Virus record (IMG/VR): IMGVR_UViG_3300042987_002978
Span: 1-64,000 of that record
DNA: 64,000 nt
Source: a virus
Direction: 5' to 3' (one strand)
Of the stretch, positions 1-6,264 are shown piece by piece. The position numbers and the translations under genes were made by a program. Numbering within the stretch: position 1 is the stretch's first letter; every line of letters begins with the position of its first letter. Under the pieces are notes generated by a model. It saw only the letters and a program-made list of their open reading frames with translations. It did no database searches and had not been told where the DNA came from.

Positions 1-42
1 GGTGGTGTGCGGTGGGGATTCCCCCCCCCCGCCCCGACCCGA

Positions 43-375
43 CTAGGCGAGCGAGGCTTTGAGAGCCTTCGCTTCCGCTTGCTTCGCTTGGATTTCGGCG
101 AGCAACTCGGCTGGCGTAGTCTCACGGACTTCGTGAGAGGGCTTTATGTTCTGGTTCAGGTACTTCCCGAAACTGACTGCCGAGATGAGTTCCATAAACT
201 CGGTCATCATCACGTCGGCGTACTCGTAAGAGCGACCCGACATAAAGGTCACTTCCAGAGTTCCGTCAGTCAGGTCAAGCGTACCGTCTTCGATTTCCAG
301 AGGGTCTACTTGCCCGAGCCAATACTCAACTTTTCGGGCTACGCCCGAGTTGAGGTGTTCTACGGTGATTTTCAT
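43..375 (-). CDS. KTSB-domain protein
   Basis: A 110-residue protein. The middle (about residues 17-70) reads L-E-V-T-F-x-S-G-R-S-Y-E-Y followed by an A-V-S-F-G-K-Y-L-N pattern, the layout of the KTSB domain (named from the C-terminus of lysyl-tRNA synthetases, common in phages, function unknown). The C-terminus is an Ala/Lys/Glu helix. I chose ATG at 375 because AAAGGAGAAC lies just upstream; the longer frame would run into the leader hairpin. A second KTSB protein is at 3239-3499. The leader carries a GTGGGGC/GCCCCAC hairpin. Family assignment is from pattern recall. Confidence 0.7.
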   Translation of the reverse strand: MKITVEHLNSGVARKVEYWLGQVDPLEIEDGTLDLTDGTLEVTFMSGRSYEYADVMMTEFMELISAVSFGKYLNQNIKPSHEVRETTPAELLAEIQAKQAEAKALKASLA

Positions 376-421
376 TTTGTTCTCCTTTTGTGTTCGGTGG
401 GGCGTTTGCCCCACTAATAAC

Positions 422-450
422 AGTATACACTATGGGTGTACGATTTACGC
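422..450 (-). promoter_or_regulatory. Promoter of the KTSB gene
   Basis: Minus-strand -10 TATACT (422-427) with a weak -35 (GCGTAA, 445-450) at 17 bp spacing. The transcript would start with a perfect GTGGGGC/GCCCCAC hairpin before the ribosome site. Confidence 0.5.
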
Positions 451-531
451 CCCATTTGGGCAAGTTTTACAAAAAGTCATACAACTGTAATACACTACGC
501 TATGCGGTCGGCAGTCACTCAGAGTGAGGGC

Positions 532-599
532 TGTGGATAACTTGTTAGGCGAACCTAACAAACTCCCTGCCGTTTGTGAAAGTGCGAACTTTCACAAAC
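532..599. other. DnaA box plus two perfect inverted repeats
   Basis: TGTGGATAA at 532-540 is a perfect DnaA box (reverse complement TTATCCACA). It is followed by TTGTTAGG/CCTAACAA (542-549/554-561) and a 12-bp stem 572-583/588-599 whose plus-strand loop is GCGA, a GNRA tetraloop. The block lies immediately upstream, in plus orientation, of element copy 1. Confidence 0.6.
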
Positions 600-605
600 C
601 TGCTC

Positions 606-676
606 CTGCCCCTGCCACAAAAAATGGTGTTCCAGAATGTTCGGATTTATTTCGCGCTGAGCGTTCCCTTGGACCC
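606..676 (+). repeat. Dispersed 70-bp element, copy 1
   Basis: Conserved blocks in order: CTGCCCCTGCC, CAAAAAATGGTGTTCC, a 9-nt variable AT-rich spacer, GGATTTATT, then GCGTTCCCTTGG. Flanked on the right by a 12-bp GC hairpin. Confidence 0.9.
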
Positions 677-693
677 GCCCGGGGGCGCGAGGT

Positions 694-726
694 GGGCGCG
701 GCCTTACACCCCGCAAGGCCGCGCCC
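694..726 (-). terminator. GC-rich hairpin after 735-1007
   Basis: Perfect 12-bp stem (694-705 with 715-726), 9-nt loop, just after the stop codon. No U-tract follows on the minus strand. Confidence 0.6.
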
Positions 727-734
727 AGACGCTT

Positions 735-1007
735 CTATTGCGCTTGTGGCGCGTCTGTTCCGTATCCGTACTGAAACTCGTAGCACTGCTCTCCAAAGAA
801 CCCTTCTAGGAATCCGTTGGTGAACGCCATGAGTAGTTCATCGGTGAGTTGTGTTCCGTATTTCATTGCGAGCAAGACAAATGCGCCTGAGATGTGTTCC
901 TCAATTTCGCCCTGCTTGCCTTCGCGGGATTCGAGTTGGGCAAACTTACACCCAGCGTCAAACCCCATTTCGCCGACCCACGATGAGTCAGATGTGTATT
1001 CGTTCAT
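735..1007 (-). CDS. Hypothetical acidic protein, 90 aa
   Basis: No family recognised. Acidic, with two Cys and an aromatic, Gly-rich C-terminus (F-Q-Y-G-Y-G). ATG at 1007 is preceded by AAGGAGAAACACA. It is a single-gene unit with its own promoter (1055-1083), a leader hairpin (ATGAGGT/ACCTCAT with loop AATCCC) and a 12-bp hairpin after the stop. Cytosolic by composition; function unknown. Confidence 0.65.
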   Translation of the reverse strand: MNEYTSDSSWVGEMGFDAGCKFAQLESREGKQGEIEEHISGAFVLLAMKYGTQLTDELLMAFTNGFLEGFFGEQCYEFQYGYGTDAPQAQ

Positions 1008-1054
1008 TGTGTTTCTCCTTGCTGTTGTATGAGGTGGGATTACCTCATACCCTA

Positions 1055-1083
1055 ATTATAGGTGTTTGTTAGACAGTCGTCAA
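1055..1083 (-). promoter_or_regulatory. Promoter of 735-1007
   Basis: TTGACG-N17-TATAAT on the minus strand. The spacer contains GTCTAACA, half of the recurring CTGTCTAACAG operator-like palindrome. Confidence 0.75.
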
Positions 1084-1149
1084 GTCAGAACGCTCGATGT
1101 CACACATTTGTAACATTCGCCCGCTGCCTCTGCCGCCCGGGGTCGAATT

Positions 1150-1183
1150 GCCCCGCGGGGGAAGGAGGTAGAACCCGCGGGGC
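1150..1183 (-). terminator. Hairpin after 1204-1341
   Basis: Perfect 10-bp stem GCCCCGCGGG/CCCGCGGGGC with a 14-nt loop holding GGAAGGAGG on the plus strand (CCTCCTTCC on the transcribed strand). Next to it is the short CTGCCTCTGCC motif. Confidence 0.6.
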
Positions 1184-1203
1184 TTCTCGACTTTCGCCCG
1201 CCG

Positions 1204-1341
1204 TCAGTCCCACTCTCGGACTGTCGGCGCGGGCTTGCGCTTGTGGTGGATAGTCACCGCGCGCGTACGCAGTCCGTCGGCGTAAGCCTGTCGGTCTGCC
1301 GTGTTCCACGCTCGGCGTTTGTTGTGTTTGTTCTTGCTCAT
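1204..1341 (-). CDS. Small basic protein, leaderless
   Basis: A 45-residue Lys/Arg-rich protein (starts M-S-K-N-K-H-N-K-R-R). ATG at 1341 lies exactly 6 nt after the -10 hexamer TATACT, so the transcript would start at or next to the ATG and needs no Shine-Dalgarno site. The longer upstream frame would cross the promoter. Possibly nucleic-acid binding from its charge; no family recognised. Confidence 0.55.
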   Translation of the reverse strand: MSKNKHNKRRAWNTADRQAYADGLRTRAVTIHHKRKPAPTVREWD

Positions 1342-1347
1342 AAGTTT

Positions 1348-1376
1348 AGTATAACACCTTTCTAGTGTTTTCGCAA
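1348..1376 (-). promoter_or_regulatory. Promoter of leaderless gene 1204-1341
   Basis: TTGCGA-N17-TATACT, then 6 nt to ATG. Confidence 0.75.
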
Positions 1377-1411
1377 CTTGTCGGGGAAGTTTTGTTCCTG
1401 TCGCCCTGTGG

Positions 1412-1443
1412 CTGGCGGTGGGCGCTTCTCGTCCCACCGCCAG
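1412..1443 (-). terminator. Hairpin after 1452-1649
   Basis: Perfect 11-bp stem CTGGCGGTGGG/CCCACCGCCAG, 10-nt loop, 8 bp after the stop. Confidence 0.6.
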
Positions 1444-1451
1444 CCCAGCCG

Positions 1452-1649
1452 TTAGCGTACGGCTACGGCTTCTTGGGCGAACTTCCGCAGGACTTCCAGC
1501 AACTCATTCGTGTAGAAGTGAATGCTGGTCGTATTGCGGTGCTCGTCGGTAATCTCAACGGTCAGCGATGCGCTGTCGTAGGGACTGCCGTTGACGGTGA
1601 CTATTACGTCGTCCGCTTTTACGCCGTGTGCGTGTATGTAGTGGTTCAT
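1452..1649 (-). CDS. Hypothetical protein, 65 aa
   Basis: No family recognised. Predicted mixed beta/alpha: a V-I-V-T-V strand, an N-G-S turn, then a helix L-L-E-V-L-R-K. ATG at 1649 follows AAGGAGAAATAGA. The leader has the GGCAATACC box. Single-gene unit. Confidence 0.6.
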   Translation of the reverse strand: MNHYIHAHGVKADDVIVTVNGSPYDSASLTVEITDEHRNTTSIHFYTNELLEVLRKFAQEAVAVR

Positions 1650-1690
1650 TTCTATTTCTCCTTGTTGTGTTGGTATTGCCTTATGTTATT

Positions 1691-1719
1691 AGTATAACAC
1701 ACTTTCGGCAGTTTCGCAA
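1691..1719 (-). promoter_or_regulatory. Promoter of 1452-1649
   Basis: TTGCGA-N17-TATACT; leader box GGCAATACC at 1672-1680 (minus). Confidence 0.75.
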
Positions 1720-1779
1720 CTATCCGAAAGAGATTTTTTCGCCCGCTTGCCTCTGCCGCCCTTCGGCGGCTCTCGCCCT

Positions 1780-1807
1780 GGGGCTAGGTGGTTGCCCACC
1801 TAACCCC
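1780..1807 (-). terminator. Hairpin after 1825-2070
   Basis: GGGGcTAGGTGG/CCACCTAaCCCC with one C-A mismatch and a 4-nt loop; CTGCC-type motif beside it. Confidence 0.5.
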
Positions 1808-1824
1808 ATTATGGCGAGGGGGTG

Positions 1825-2070
1825 TTACACGGTTTCGGTGTAACCCTTCAAGGCAACGCCTTTACGAAGTTTGCCCATGCCGTGCTTATCCGACATTGAG
1901 CCCCAGCCGTTGCTAACTTGCTGGAATTCGTTGCCGTTCAGCACCGCCATCAGCGTGGAGTAGTGCCAGATTTCCCGACGGGTGTCGGATACCTGAACCG
2001 CTCGCCACGATGACGCTTTGAGGGTGCGCCCCGTTTTGATTTCGTTTGTGATTAGGTTTGTGATTTTCAT
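1825..2070 (-). CDS. Hypothetical protein, 81 aa
   Basis: No family recognised. A basic N-terminal half (K-T-G-R-T-L-K-A-S-S-W-R) and a Gly-rich C-terminus. ATG at 2070 follows TAGGAGGAATAAACAAA, an excellent ribosome site. Own promoter at 2093-2121. Confidence 0.6.
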   Translation of the reverse strand: MKITNLITNEIKTGRTLKASSWRAVQVSDTRREIWHYSTLMAVLNGNEFQQVSNGWGSMSDKHGMGKLRKGVALKGYTETV

Positions 2071-2092
2071 TTTGTTTATTCCTCCTAGTTTT

Positions 2093-2121
2093 AGTATAGC
2101 ATACTGTTAGACATTTAGCAA
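2093..2121 (-). promoter_or_regulatory. Promoter of 1825-2070
   Basis: TTGCTA-N17-TATACT. The spacer includes TGTCTAACAG, the operator-like motif. Confidence 0.75.
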
Positions 2122-2160
2122 CCTGAGACGCGAATTTCTGCCTCCGGCCGCCCGCCCGTT

Positions 2161-2182
2161 GGGTGGGGCTTGCGCCCCACCC
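2161..2182 (-). terminator. Hairpin after 2192-2434
   Basis: Perfect 9-bp stem GGGTGGGGC/GCCCCACCC with loop TTGC. Confidence 0.65.
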
Positions 2183-2191
2183 GTTCGGCGC

Positions 2192-2434
2192 TTAGTCCAG
2201 TTGGGGCTTTGCGCTGGTGTCGGTGTACCGCTTACCGCCACGCTCACGGGCGGGGAATAGCGGGTACGACTTTCTGCCCGTATCGGGGTCGGTGTAGGTC
2301 ACGGGCAGGAATGCGCGGGTGCGTACTCCGTTGCGGGTGACGATAGTGGCGCCTTTGCGGGCGTACTTGCGAAGCCATGCCGTATCGGGCAGGTTCATTT
2401 CGGGCATCTCACCCGAAGCGGTTAGGGTAATCAT
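2192..2434 (-). CDS. Hypothetical protein, 80 aa
   Basis: No family recognised. Rich in Arg, Thr and Pro, with a run of likely beta strands (A-T-I-V-T-R-N-G-V) and a basic C-terminal third. ATG at 2434 follows TAAGGAGAACAAA. The leader hairpin is TGAGG/CCTCA around AATCCCG. Confidence 0.6.
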   Translation of the reverse strand: MITLTASGEMPEMNLPDTAWLRKYARKGATIVTRNGVRTRAFLPVTYTDPDTGRKSYPLFPARERGGKRYTDTSAKPQLD

Positions 2435-2480
2435 TTTGTTCTCCTTAGGTTCGGTGAGGCGGGATTACCTCACTACTTAT

Positions 2481-2509
2481 ACTGTATCACAAACTAGGCA
2501 GTTTCGCAA
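2481..2509 (-). promoter_or_regulatory. Promoter of 2192-2434
   Basis: TTGCGA-N17-TACAGT with TGA just before the -10 (extended -10 type). Confidence 0.75.
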
Positions 2510-2606
2510 CTCCTGAGGCATTATTTTTGTTTCATTTGTGTTACAAGTTATTCATCACTCTGAGTGGTCGTTTCTCACGCTCCGTGGCCGCCGGCTCCCG
2601 GCAATG

Positions 2607-2680
2607 CTGCCTCCGCCCCCCCGAAAAATGGTGTTCCTTCACAATTGGATTTATTCCGTATGCGGCGTTTCCTTGATGGC
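2607..2680 (+). repeat. Dispersed 70-bp element, copy 2
   Basis: CTGCCTCCGCC, GAAAAATGGTGTTCC, 9-nt spacer, GGATTTATT, GCGTTTCCTTGATGG. First block in the TCC form. Confidence 0.85.
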
Positions 2681-2743
2681 ACCCGCCCGCGCGCGGCACT
2701 CTCCCACTATCTCCATTATGGCGTAGGGGTGTTACACGGTTAT

Positions 2744-2786
2744 CTGTCGGGCGGGCGTTCACCTTAGGCTGTTGCCCACCCGACAG
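2744..2786 (-). terminator. Hairpin after 2800-3081
   Basis: CTGTCGGGcGGGC pairs with GCCcaCCCGACAG around a 17-nt loop. Confidence 0.5.
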
Positions 2787-2799
2787 AACTCCGTTGTGC

Positions 2800-3081
2800 T
2801 TAGGCGTTGGCGTACAAGGCTTTGGATACCTCGTCGCTGGCGTGGCGTCGCGCGTCGTCTTCGGCAGTCTCGCCGTAGAACGCCTGCTTGTAGATACGCT
2901 TGCCAGCGTCGTAGATAGTCACCATCGTTGCCGGGATTACGAACCCGTCAGCGTAAGTCATGTCTGCCTCGTAGTAGCACACGGTGACTTCGTTATTCCA
3001 CCCTTTGGGGTAGGCTTCCGAACTCACTTCGCACCACGCGGTAGTCAGTCGCGCGCCTTTGGGCATTCGTTTGAGTGTCAT
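2800..3081 (-). CDS. Hypothetical protein, 93 aa
   Basis: No family recognised. Looks globular with several aromatic residues (V-C-Y-Y-E-A-D-M) and an amphipathic C-terminal helix. ATG at 3081 follows AAGGAGAACAGA; the longer frame would include the leader hairpin. Single-gene unit with promoter 3128-3156. Confidence 0.6.
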   Translation of the reverse strand: MTLKRMPKGARLTTAWCEVSSEAYPKGWNNEVTVCYYEADMTYADGFVIPATMVTIYDAGKRIYKQAFYGETAEDDARRHASDEVSKALYANA

Positions 3082-3127
3082 TCTGTTCTCCTTGCTGTTC
3101 GTGTGGGCGGGATTGCCCACTACTATT

Positions 3128-3156
3128 ATTGTATCACACTTATTCTGTTCTCGCAA
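3128..3156 (-). promoter_or_regulatory. Promoter of 2800-3081
   Basis: TTGCGA-N17-TACAAT; leader hairpin GTGGGC/GCCCAC around AATCCC(G). Confidence 0.75.
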
Positions 3157-3204
3157 CCTGAGACACAAACTTTTAGTTTCTGCCTCCGCCCGCCCTATCG
3201 GGTT

Positions 3205-3230
3205 GGTCGGGCAGGTTGCCCTGCCCGACC
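3205..3230 (-). terminator. Hairpin after 3239-3499
   Basis: Perfect 11-bp stem GGTCGGGCAGG/CCTGCCCGACC with loop TTGC. Confidence 0.65.
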
Positions 3231-3238
3231 GTATCCCG

Positions 3239-3499
3239 TTAGGCGTTTGCGGGTTCGTTTATGCGGGTGACGTTCTCAGCGGGGAACGCAGGCTTCACCG
3301 TGTGGGCGAAGTAGCGACCGACCGATGCTTGCGTCAGCATTGGCACGACCAGCGTCAGCGGGCAACCCGTGTAGGCGTACTGACTGCCGTTCTGAAAGCC
3401 GACAAACAAAGTGCCGATACCGCTTTCGTCGTCGGAATAGAACGCCCATTTGGCGATTGCCGTGCTGTTCGGCGTTGTCTGGTGGATTGTGATTTTCAT
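3239..3499 (-). CDS. KTSB-domain protein (second)
   Basis: An 86-residue protein. Residues 28-75 (L-F-V-G-F-Q-N-G-S-Q-Y-A-Y and A-S-V-G-R-Y-F-A) match the KTSB pattern more closely than the copy at 43-375, and both begin M-K-I-T. ATG at 3499 gives an 8-nt spacing to GAGG; an ATG 6 nt upstream is too close to it. Two promoters lie upstream (3552-3580, 3625-3653). Confidence 0.7.
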   Translation of the reverse strand: MKITIHQTTPNSTAIAKWAFYSDDESGIGTLFVGFQNGSQYAYTGCPLTLVVPMLTQASVGRYFAHTVKPAFPAENVTRINEPANA

Positions 3500-3551
3500 T
3501 CTCATTACCTCTTTCATTGGGTTGTAGTGGGCGGGATTGCCCACTACTTAG

Positions 3552-3580
3552 ATTGTAGCGACTGTTAGACAGATTTACAA
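3552..3580 (-). promoter_or_regulatory. Proximal promoter of 3239-3499
   Basis: TTGTAA-N17-TACAAT. The palindrome CTGTCTAACAG sits between -35 and -10. Confidence 0.75.
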
Positions 3581-3624
3581 CCTGCCCGACAGTTTTTTAT
3601 TCGGTGGGTTGCCCCACTAATAAT

Positions 3625-3653
3625 AGGATACCATACTGTTAGACACTTGTCTA
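3625..3653 (-). promoter_or_regulatory. Distal promoter of 3239-3499
   Basis: TAGACA-N17-TATCCT with GTCTAACAG in the spacer. A GTGGG/CCCAC hairpin follows in the leader. Confidence 0.5.
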
Positions 3654-3711
3654 GTCCTGAGTGTTACAAGTGTGTTACAAGGTTTGTGCTTGTTCGCACT
3701 TTCACAAACTT

Positions 3712-3780
3712 TGCCCCTGCCACAAAAAATGGTGTTTCCTAATTATTGGATTTATTCTGCGGCGGCGATTTCCTTGGCCT
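3712..3780 (+). repeat. Dispersed 70-bp element, copy 3
   Basis: TTGCCCCTGCC, CAAAAAATGGTGTTTCC, variable spacer, GGATTTATT, GCGATTTCCTTGG. Confidence 0.85.
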
Positions 3781-3796
3781 CCGGCCCGCTGGCGTT

Positions 3797-3830
3797 GCGT
3801 GCCGGCACCAAGGAGACGATGCCGGCACGC
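3797..3830 (-). terminator. Hairpin after 3838-3993
   Basis: Perfect 10-bp stem GCGTGCCGGC/GCCGGCACGC; the 14-nt loop carries AAGGAG on the plus strand. Confidence 0.6.
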
Positions 3831-3837
3831 TTGCCAA

Positions 3838-3993
3838 TCAGAGGAATTCGATTGGGTCGCGGTCCGAGATTTCCGAGACATCGCAATCGCGTAAGCACGC
3901 TTGCGCTTCCCAGAAGTCTTCTTCCGTGAGTGGCGCGAGGCCTTCTTGCACATCTTCTGGCAAGTAGTCCCACCACGTTAGTTTTTTATCCAT
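3838..3993 (-). CDS. Small acidic protein, 51 aa
   Basis: Starts M-D-K-K-L-T-W-W-D-Y-L-P-E and is strongly acidic (D/E-rich) throughout. ATG at 3993 follows GGGAGAACCCA at good spacing. It has its own promoter (4015-4043) and a 10-bp hairpin after the stop, like the longer neighbours, which is the main argument that this short frame is real. No family recognised. Confidence 0.6.
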   Translation of the reverse strand: MDKKLTWWDYLPEDVQEGLAPLTEEDFWEAQACLRDCDVSEISDRDPIEFL

Positions 3994-4014
3994 TGGGTTC
4001 TCCCTTCTATTATC

Positions 4015-4043
4015 AGTGTATCACACTATTTTATGTTTTGCAA
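4015..4043 (-). promoter_or_regulatory. Promoter of 3838-3993
   Basis: TTGCAA-N17-TACACT. Confidence 0.7.
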
Positions 4044-4086
4044 CTATTTATGCCAATTTGGCCTCCGCCGGGCCGCGGGCTCGGCC

Positions 4087-4320
4087 CTACCTTTCGGTAG
4101 AGACGAGGCCAGCGGGCACCAGCGAATTCACCAGCACTAGGCCATAGAACGCGCCTGTAATCGCGTCTTTGACGAAGCAGTGGCCCATAGTGCCATTCTT
4201 TGGCGCGCCTGCACCGCCAGAGCATTTCACGACGAGCGTGCCGCGCTTTGGCTGGTGCTTGCGGGCATCAAAGATGTCCATGCCTACGGGTTCGTATCGG
4301 TACTGTCTTACTTTTGCCAT
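4087..4320 (-). CDS. Hypothetical protein, 77 aa
   Basis: No family recognised. Basic N-terminal half, then a Gly-rich segment (K-C-S-G-G-A-G-A-P-K-N-G-T) and a hydrophobic C-terminus (F-Y-G-L-V-L-V-N). ATG at 4320 follows TAGGAGAACCCA. The leader hairpin TAGGGC/GCTCTA around AATCCC contains base changes on both arms relative to other leaders. Confidence 0.6.
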   Translation of the reverse strand: MAKVRQYRYEPVGMDIFDARKHQPKRGTLVVKCSGGAGAPKNGTMGHCFVKDAITGAFYGLVLVNSLVPAGLVSTER

Positions 4321-4368
4321 TGGGTTCTCCTATTCCGTTGAGTAGAGCGGGATTGCCCTACTAATTAC

Positions 4369-4397
4369 AGTGTATCACACTATTTTAGTTTTGCCAA
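4369..4397 (-). promoter_or_regulatory. Promoter of 4087-4320
   Basis: TTGGCA-N17-TACACT. It overlaps the last codons of 4375-4695. Confidence 0.7.
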
Positions 4398-4695
4398 CCT
4401 CTACGGCCTTGTCAAAGTCACATTCCTCAAACCCCGTCAAACGGCGCTCTGCGAGGATACGGTCACGCACAGCCTCACGGTCGGCGCTGTCACCGTCAAA
4501 CGGGAACAGCGGATTTGGGTCGGTGAGATGGGCGTTCACCGCACTCACTATTTCCATTTCGTAGGCGAATGGATACAGTGCGTCTGGGTGCTCCAGCGAA
4601 TAGAACTCACGGCAGTAGTCCGTGAATTCCTCTACTGATGTCCATTCTGGTATTTCGCGTCCAGCGTGCGGGCTGGTTCCTAGTGTGTGTGTCAT
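4375..4695 (-). CDS. Hypothetical acidic protein, leaderless
   Basis: 106 residues, acidic, with repeated aromatic patches (Y-C-R-E-F-Y-S-L, Y-P-F-A-Y-E). ATG at 4695 lies exactly 6 nt after a perfect TATAAT -10, so translation is probably leaderless. Its stop lies inside the promoter of the next gene. No family recognised. Confidence 0.6.
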   Translation of the reverse strand: MTHTLGTSPHAGREIPEWTSVEEFTDYCREFYSLEHPDALYPFAYEMEIVSAVNAHLTDPNPLFPFDGDSADREAVRDRILAERRLTGFEECDFDKAVEVGKTKIV

Positions 4696-4701
4696 ACTCT
4701 C

Positions 4702-4730
4702 ATTATAGGGACTGTTAGACAGATTAGCAA
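4702..4730 (-). promoter_or_regulatory. Promoter of leaderless gene 4375-4695
   Basis: TTGCTA-N17-TATAAT, 6 nt to ATG; CTGTCTAACAG lies in the spacer. Confidence 0.8.
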
Positions 4731-4803
4731 CAGTATTAGTATTACAATCTGATTACAGCCGGCCGGCCACGCTGCGTGGTGGGCCACCACCGTGAGTGAA
4801 CCC

Positions 4804-4878
4804 TTGCCCCTGCTCCCGCGCAAGAAATGGTGTTCCAAGATAATCGGATTTATTCAGCGCACTGCGTTTCCCTTGGCC
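4804..4878 (+). repeat. Dispersed 70-bp element, copy 4
   Basis: TTGCCCCTGC, CAAGAAATGGTGTTCC, 9-nt spacer, GGATTTATT, GCGTTTCCCTTGG. Confidence 0.85.
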
Positions 4879-4898
4879 TCTGCCCGGCGGCGGGTAGT

Positions 4899-4927
4899 GG
4901 CTGGTGGGGAGGAGAGCCCCACCAGCC
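4899..4927 (-). terminator. Hairpin after 4935-5345
   Basis: Perfect 11-bp stem GGCTGGTGGGG/CCCCACCAGCC, loop AGGAGAG (plus strand). The same stem recurs at 6219-6251 with a different loop. Confidence 0.65.
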
Positions 4928-4934
4928 GAACCGC

Positions 4935-5345
4935 TTAGAGGTAGCGAGCGACTGCCCCATACGAGGAAGTACGGACATACTCCTCGTCGGAGAGTTCCAG
5001 CACGCGAATTGCGTTGCTGAGTTCCTCTACTGCTGCCCTGTTGGAGTGCTCGCAGAAACTATTGTCCTTCTTGGGAAGGGTAATTTTGTGCGAGAAGGTG
5101 ACGGTCACTTCCTCAAACTCGTTCGTGTCGTTACGGTACGAGTAGGGGAAAGACACTTCCTTCGGGGTCAGTTTGCCTGACTTGACGAGTGCCGCCACCG
5201 ACTTCTTGATTTCGGCGGTTGCCTTCGTTCGCGCCTTCTCTGCGTTGGCGTAGTCCTTGGCTTCCTGTTCTTTCTTGGCTAGTGCTGCTTTGAGTGCCGC
5301 GAGCAATTTCGCCTTCGTCACTCTCACATTTACTGTCTTACTCAT
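4935..5345 (-). CDS. Hypothetical helical protein, 136 aa
   Basis: The N-terminal 60 residues are Ala/Lys/Glu-rich and predicted as a long, possibly coiled-coil helix; the middle is beta-like (E-V-T-V-T-F-S-H-K-I), followed by another helix. ATG at 5345 follows AAAGGAATACAACATA. Single-gene unit. No family recognised. Confidence 0.65.
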   Translation of the reverse strand: MSKTVNVRVTKAKLLAALKAALAKKEQEAKDYANAEKARTKATAEIKKSVAALVKSGKLTPKEVSFPYSYRNDTNEFEEVTVTFSHKITLPKKDNSFCEHSNRAAVEELSNAIRVLELSDEEYVRTSSYGAVARYL

Positions 5346-5401
5346 TATGTTGTATTCCTTTCCTGTTTGGTTTCTAGTGGTGCGGTTGCCCCACTAGTAT
5401 T

Positions 5402-5430
5402 ATTGTATCACACGCTTTGGAGTTTCGCAA
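5402..5430 (-). promoter_or_regulatory. Promoter of 4935-5345
   Basis: TTGCGA-N17-TACAAT with TGA before the -10; leader hairpin AGTGGGG/CACCACT (imperfect). Confidence 0.75.
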
Positions 5431-5432
5431 CC

Positions 5433-5621
5433 TTACGGCGTGGGAGTGTTGTGGAGTTCGTACTCCAAATTCAGTTGTGCCGCTGCCCGCCGCGCTTCTT
5501 GCTCGGTGGCAAACACTTGTTCGCAGTTCTGCGGCTCGTTCTCGTCGCAGAACCACAGTTCCCAGCCCTCGCGGGTCGGGAATACTTGGTAGTTGTATGG
5601 GTACGGGTGTTTTGTTCTCAT
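5433..5621 (-). CDS. Hypothetical protein, leaderless, 62 aa
   Basis: Contains F-P-T-R-E-G-W-E-L-W-F then a C-E-Q-V-F-A-T-E-Q-E-A motif, resembling small viral domains of beta hairpin plus helix. ATG at 5621 is exactly 6 nt after the -10 TACACT, so it is probably leaderless. Its promoter lies inside the 3' end of 5626-5760. Confidence 0.55.
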   Translation of the reverse strand: MRTKHPYPYNYQVFPTREGWELWFCDENEPQNCEQVFATEQEARRAAAQLNLEYELHNTPTP

Positions 5622-5625
5622 AGTT

Positions 5626-5760
5626 CTAGTGTATCACACTTTCGGGAGTTTCGCAACCTTCTAGCGTTTCGCGGCACTCTTGGCAGAGGCCCCCGCTGAG
5701 GGCCGACCATTCGTCGCCGCAGTTCGTGCAGGCCTGCTCGTTGCCAAATTCTGGGTTCAT
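5626..5760 (-). CDS. Small two-CxxC zinc-finger-like protein
   Basis: 44 residues with C-T-N-C and C-Q-E-C spaced by about 13 residues, a likely four-Cys zinc site. ATG at 5760 overlaps the TGA of 5757-6104 (ATGA), so translational coupling is likely. Its last 10 codons contain the -35 and -10 of the next promoter, an unusual overlap. No larger family recognised. Confidence 0.5.
   Translation of the reverse strand: MNPEFGNEQACTNCGDEWSALSGGLCQECRETLEGCETPESVIH
5628..5656 (-). promoter_or_regulatory. Promoter of leaderless gene 5433-5621
   Basis: TTGCGA-N17-TACACT with TGA before the -10; 6 nt to ATG. Confidence 0.75.
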
Positions 5761-6104
5761 CGCCAGCAACTCGCGCGGTAGGCGACTTCGGCTAGTTGGT
5801 CGCAGTAGACCTCGCGCTGCTCGAACTCCACCACGCCGCTATTGCGGTCTGCGCCGCGCGTAATGCGACGGACACGGCGCACAATATAGGTGTCGTTCCA
5901 GTCGAGGATTACCTCGACGGCTCGCGAAGTGCCGCAGTGAAGCCACGCGCCGATAATGCGGTTTTGGTCGGTGCTGTCGCGCAACGAAGCCCAAACGCCG
6001 CCGCAGATAGCGAGCGTGTTCATTCTGCCGATTTGCTCGATTATTTCGTGAGCGTTGCAGTCTCGACCTTCGCGGTCAATAATTGCCATTGTGTAAGTAG
6101 TCAT
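5757..6104 (-). CDS. Hypothetical protein, 115 aa
   Basis: A Met/Thr-rich start then a mixed alpha/beta protein with an Arg-rich C-terminal half (I-V-R-R-V-R-R-I-T-R). ATG at 6104 follows GGAAAGGAAACACA. The leader has the GGCAATACC box. First gene of a two-gene unit with 5626-5760. No family recognised. Confidence 0.6.
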   Translation of the reverse strand: MTTYTMAIIDREGRDCNAHEIIEQIGRMNTLAICGGVWASLRDSTDQNRIIGAWLHCGTSRAVEVILDWNDTYIVRRVRRITRGADRNSGVVEFEQREVYCDQLAEVAYRASCWR

Positions 6105-6141
6105 TGTGTTTCCTTTCCTGTTGGTATTGCCTGATAATCTA

Positions 6142-6170
6142 AGTGTATCACACTCACGCGAGTTTTGCAA
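6142..6170 (-). promoter_or_regulatory. Promoter of 5757-6104
   Basis: TTGCAA-N17-TACACT with TGA before the -10. Confidence 0.75.
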
Positions 6171-6218
6171 CTCTCCGCGAGAAATTCTGCCTCCGGCCCG
6201 CCGCTTGCGGCGAGTTTG

Positions 6219-6251
6219 GGCTGGTGGGGGAAGGAGGGAACCCCACCAGCC
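6219..6251 (-). terminator. Hairpin after 6265-6492
   Basis: Perfect 11-bp stem GGCTGGTGGGG/CCCCACCAGCC with loop GAAGGAGGGAA on the plus strand. Confidence 0.65.
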
Positions 6252-6264
6252 GCACTCGTTCTGT

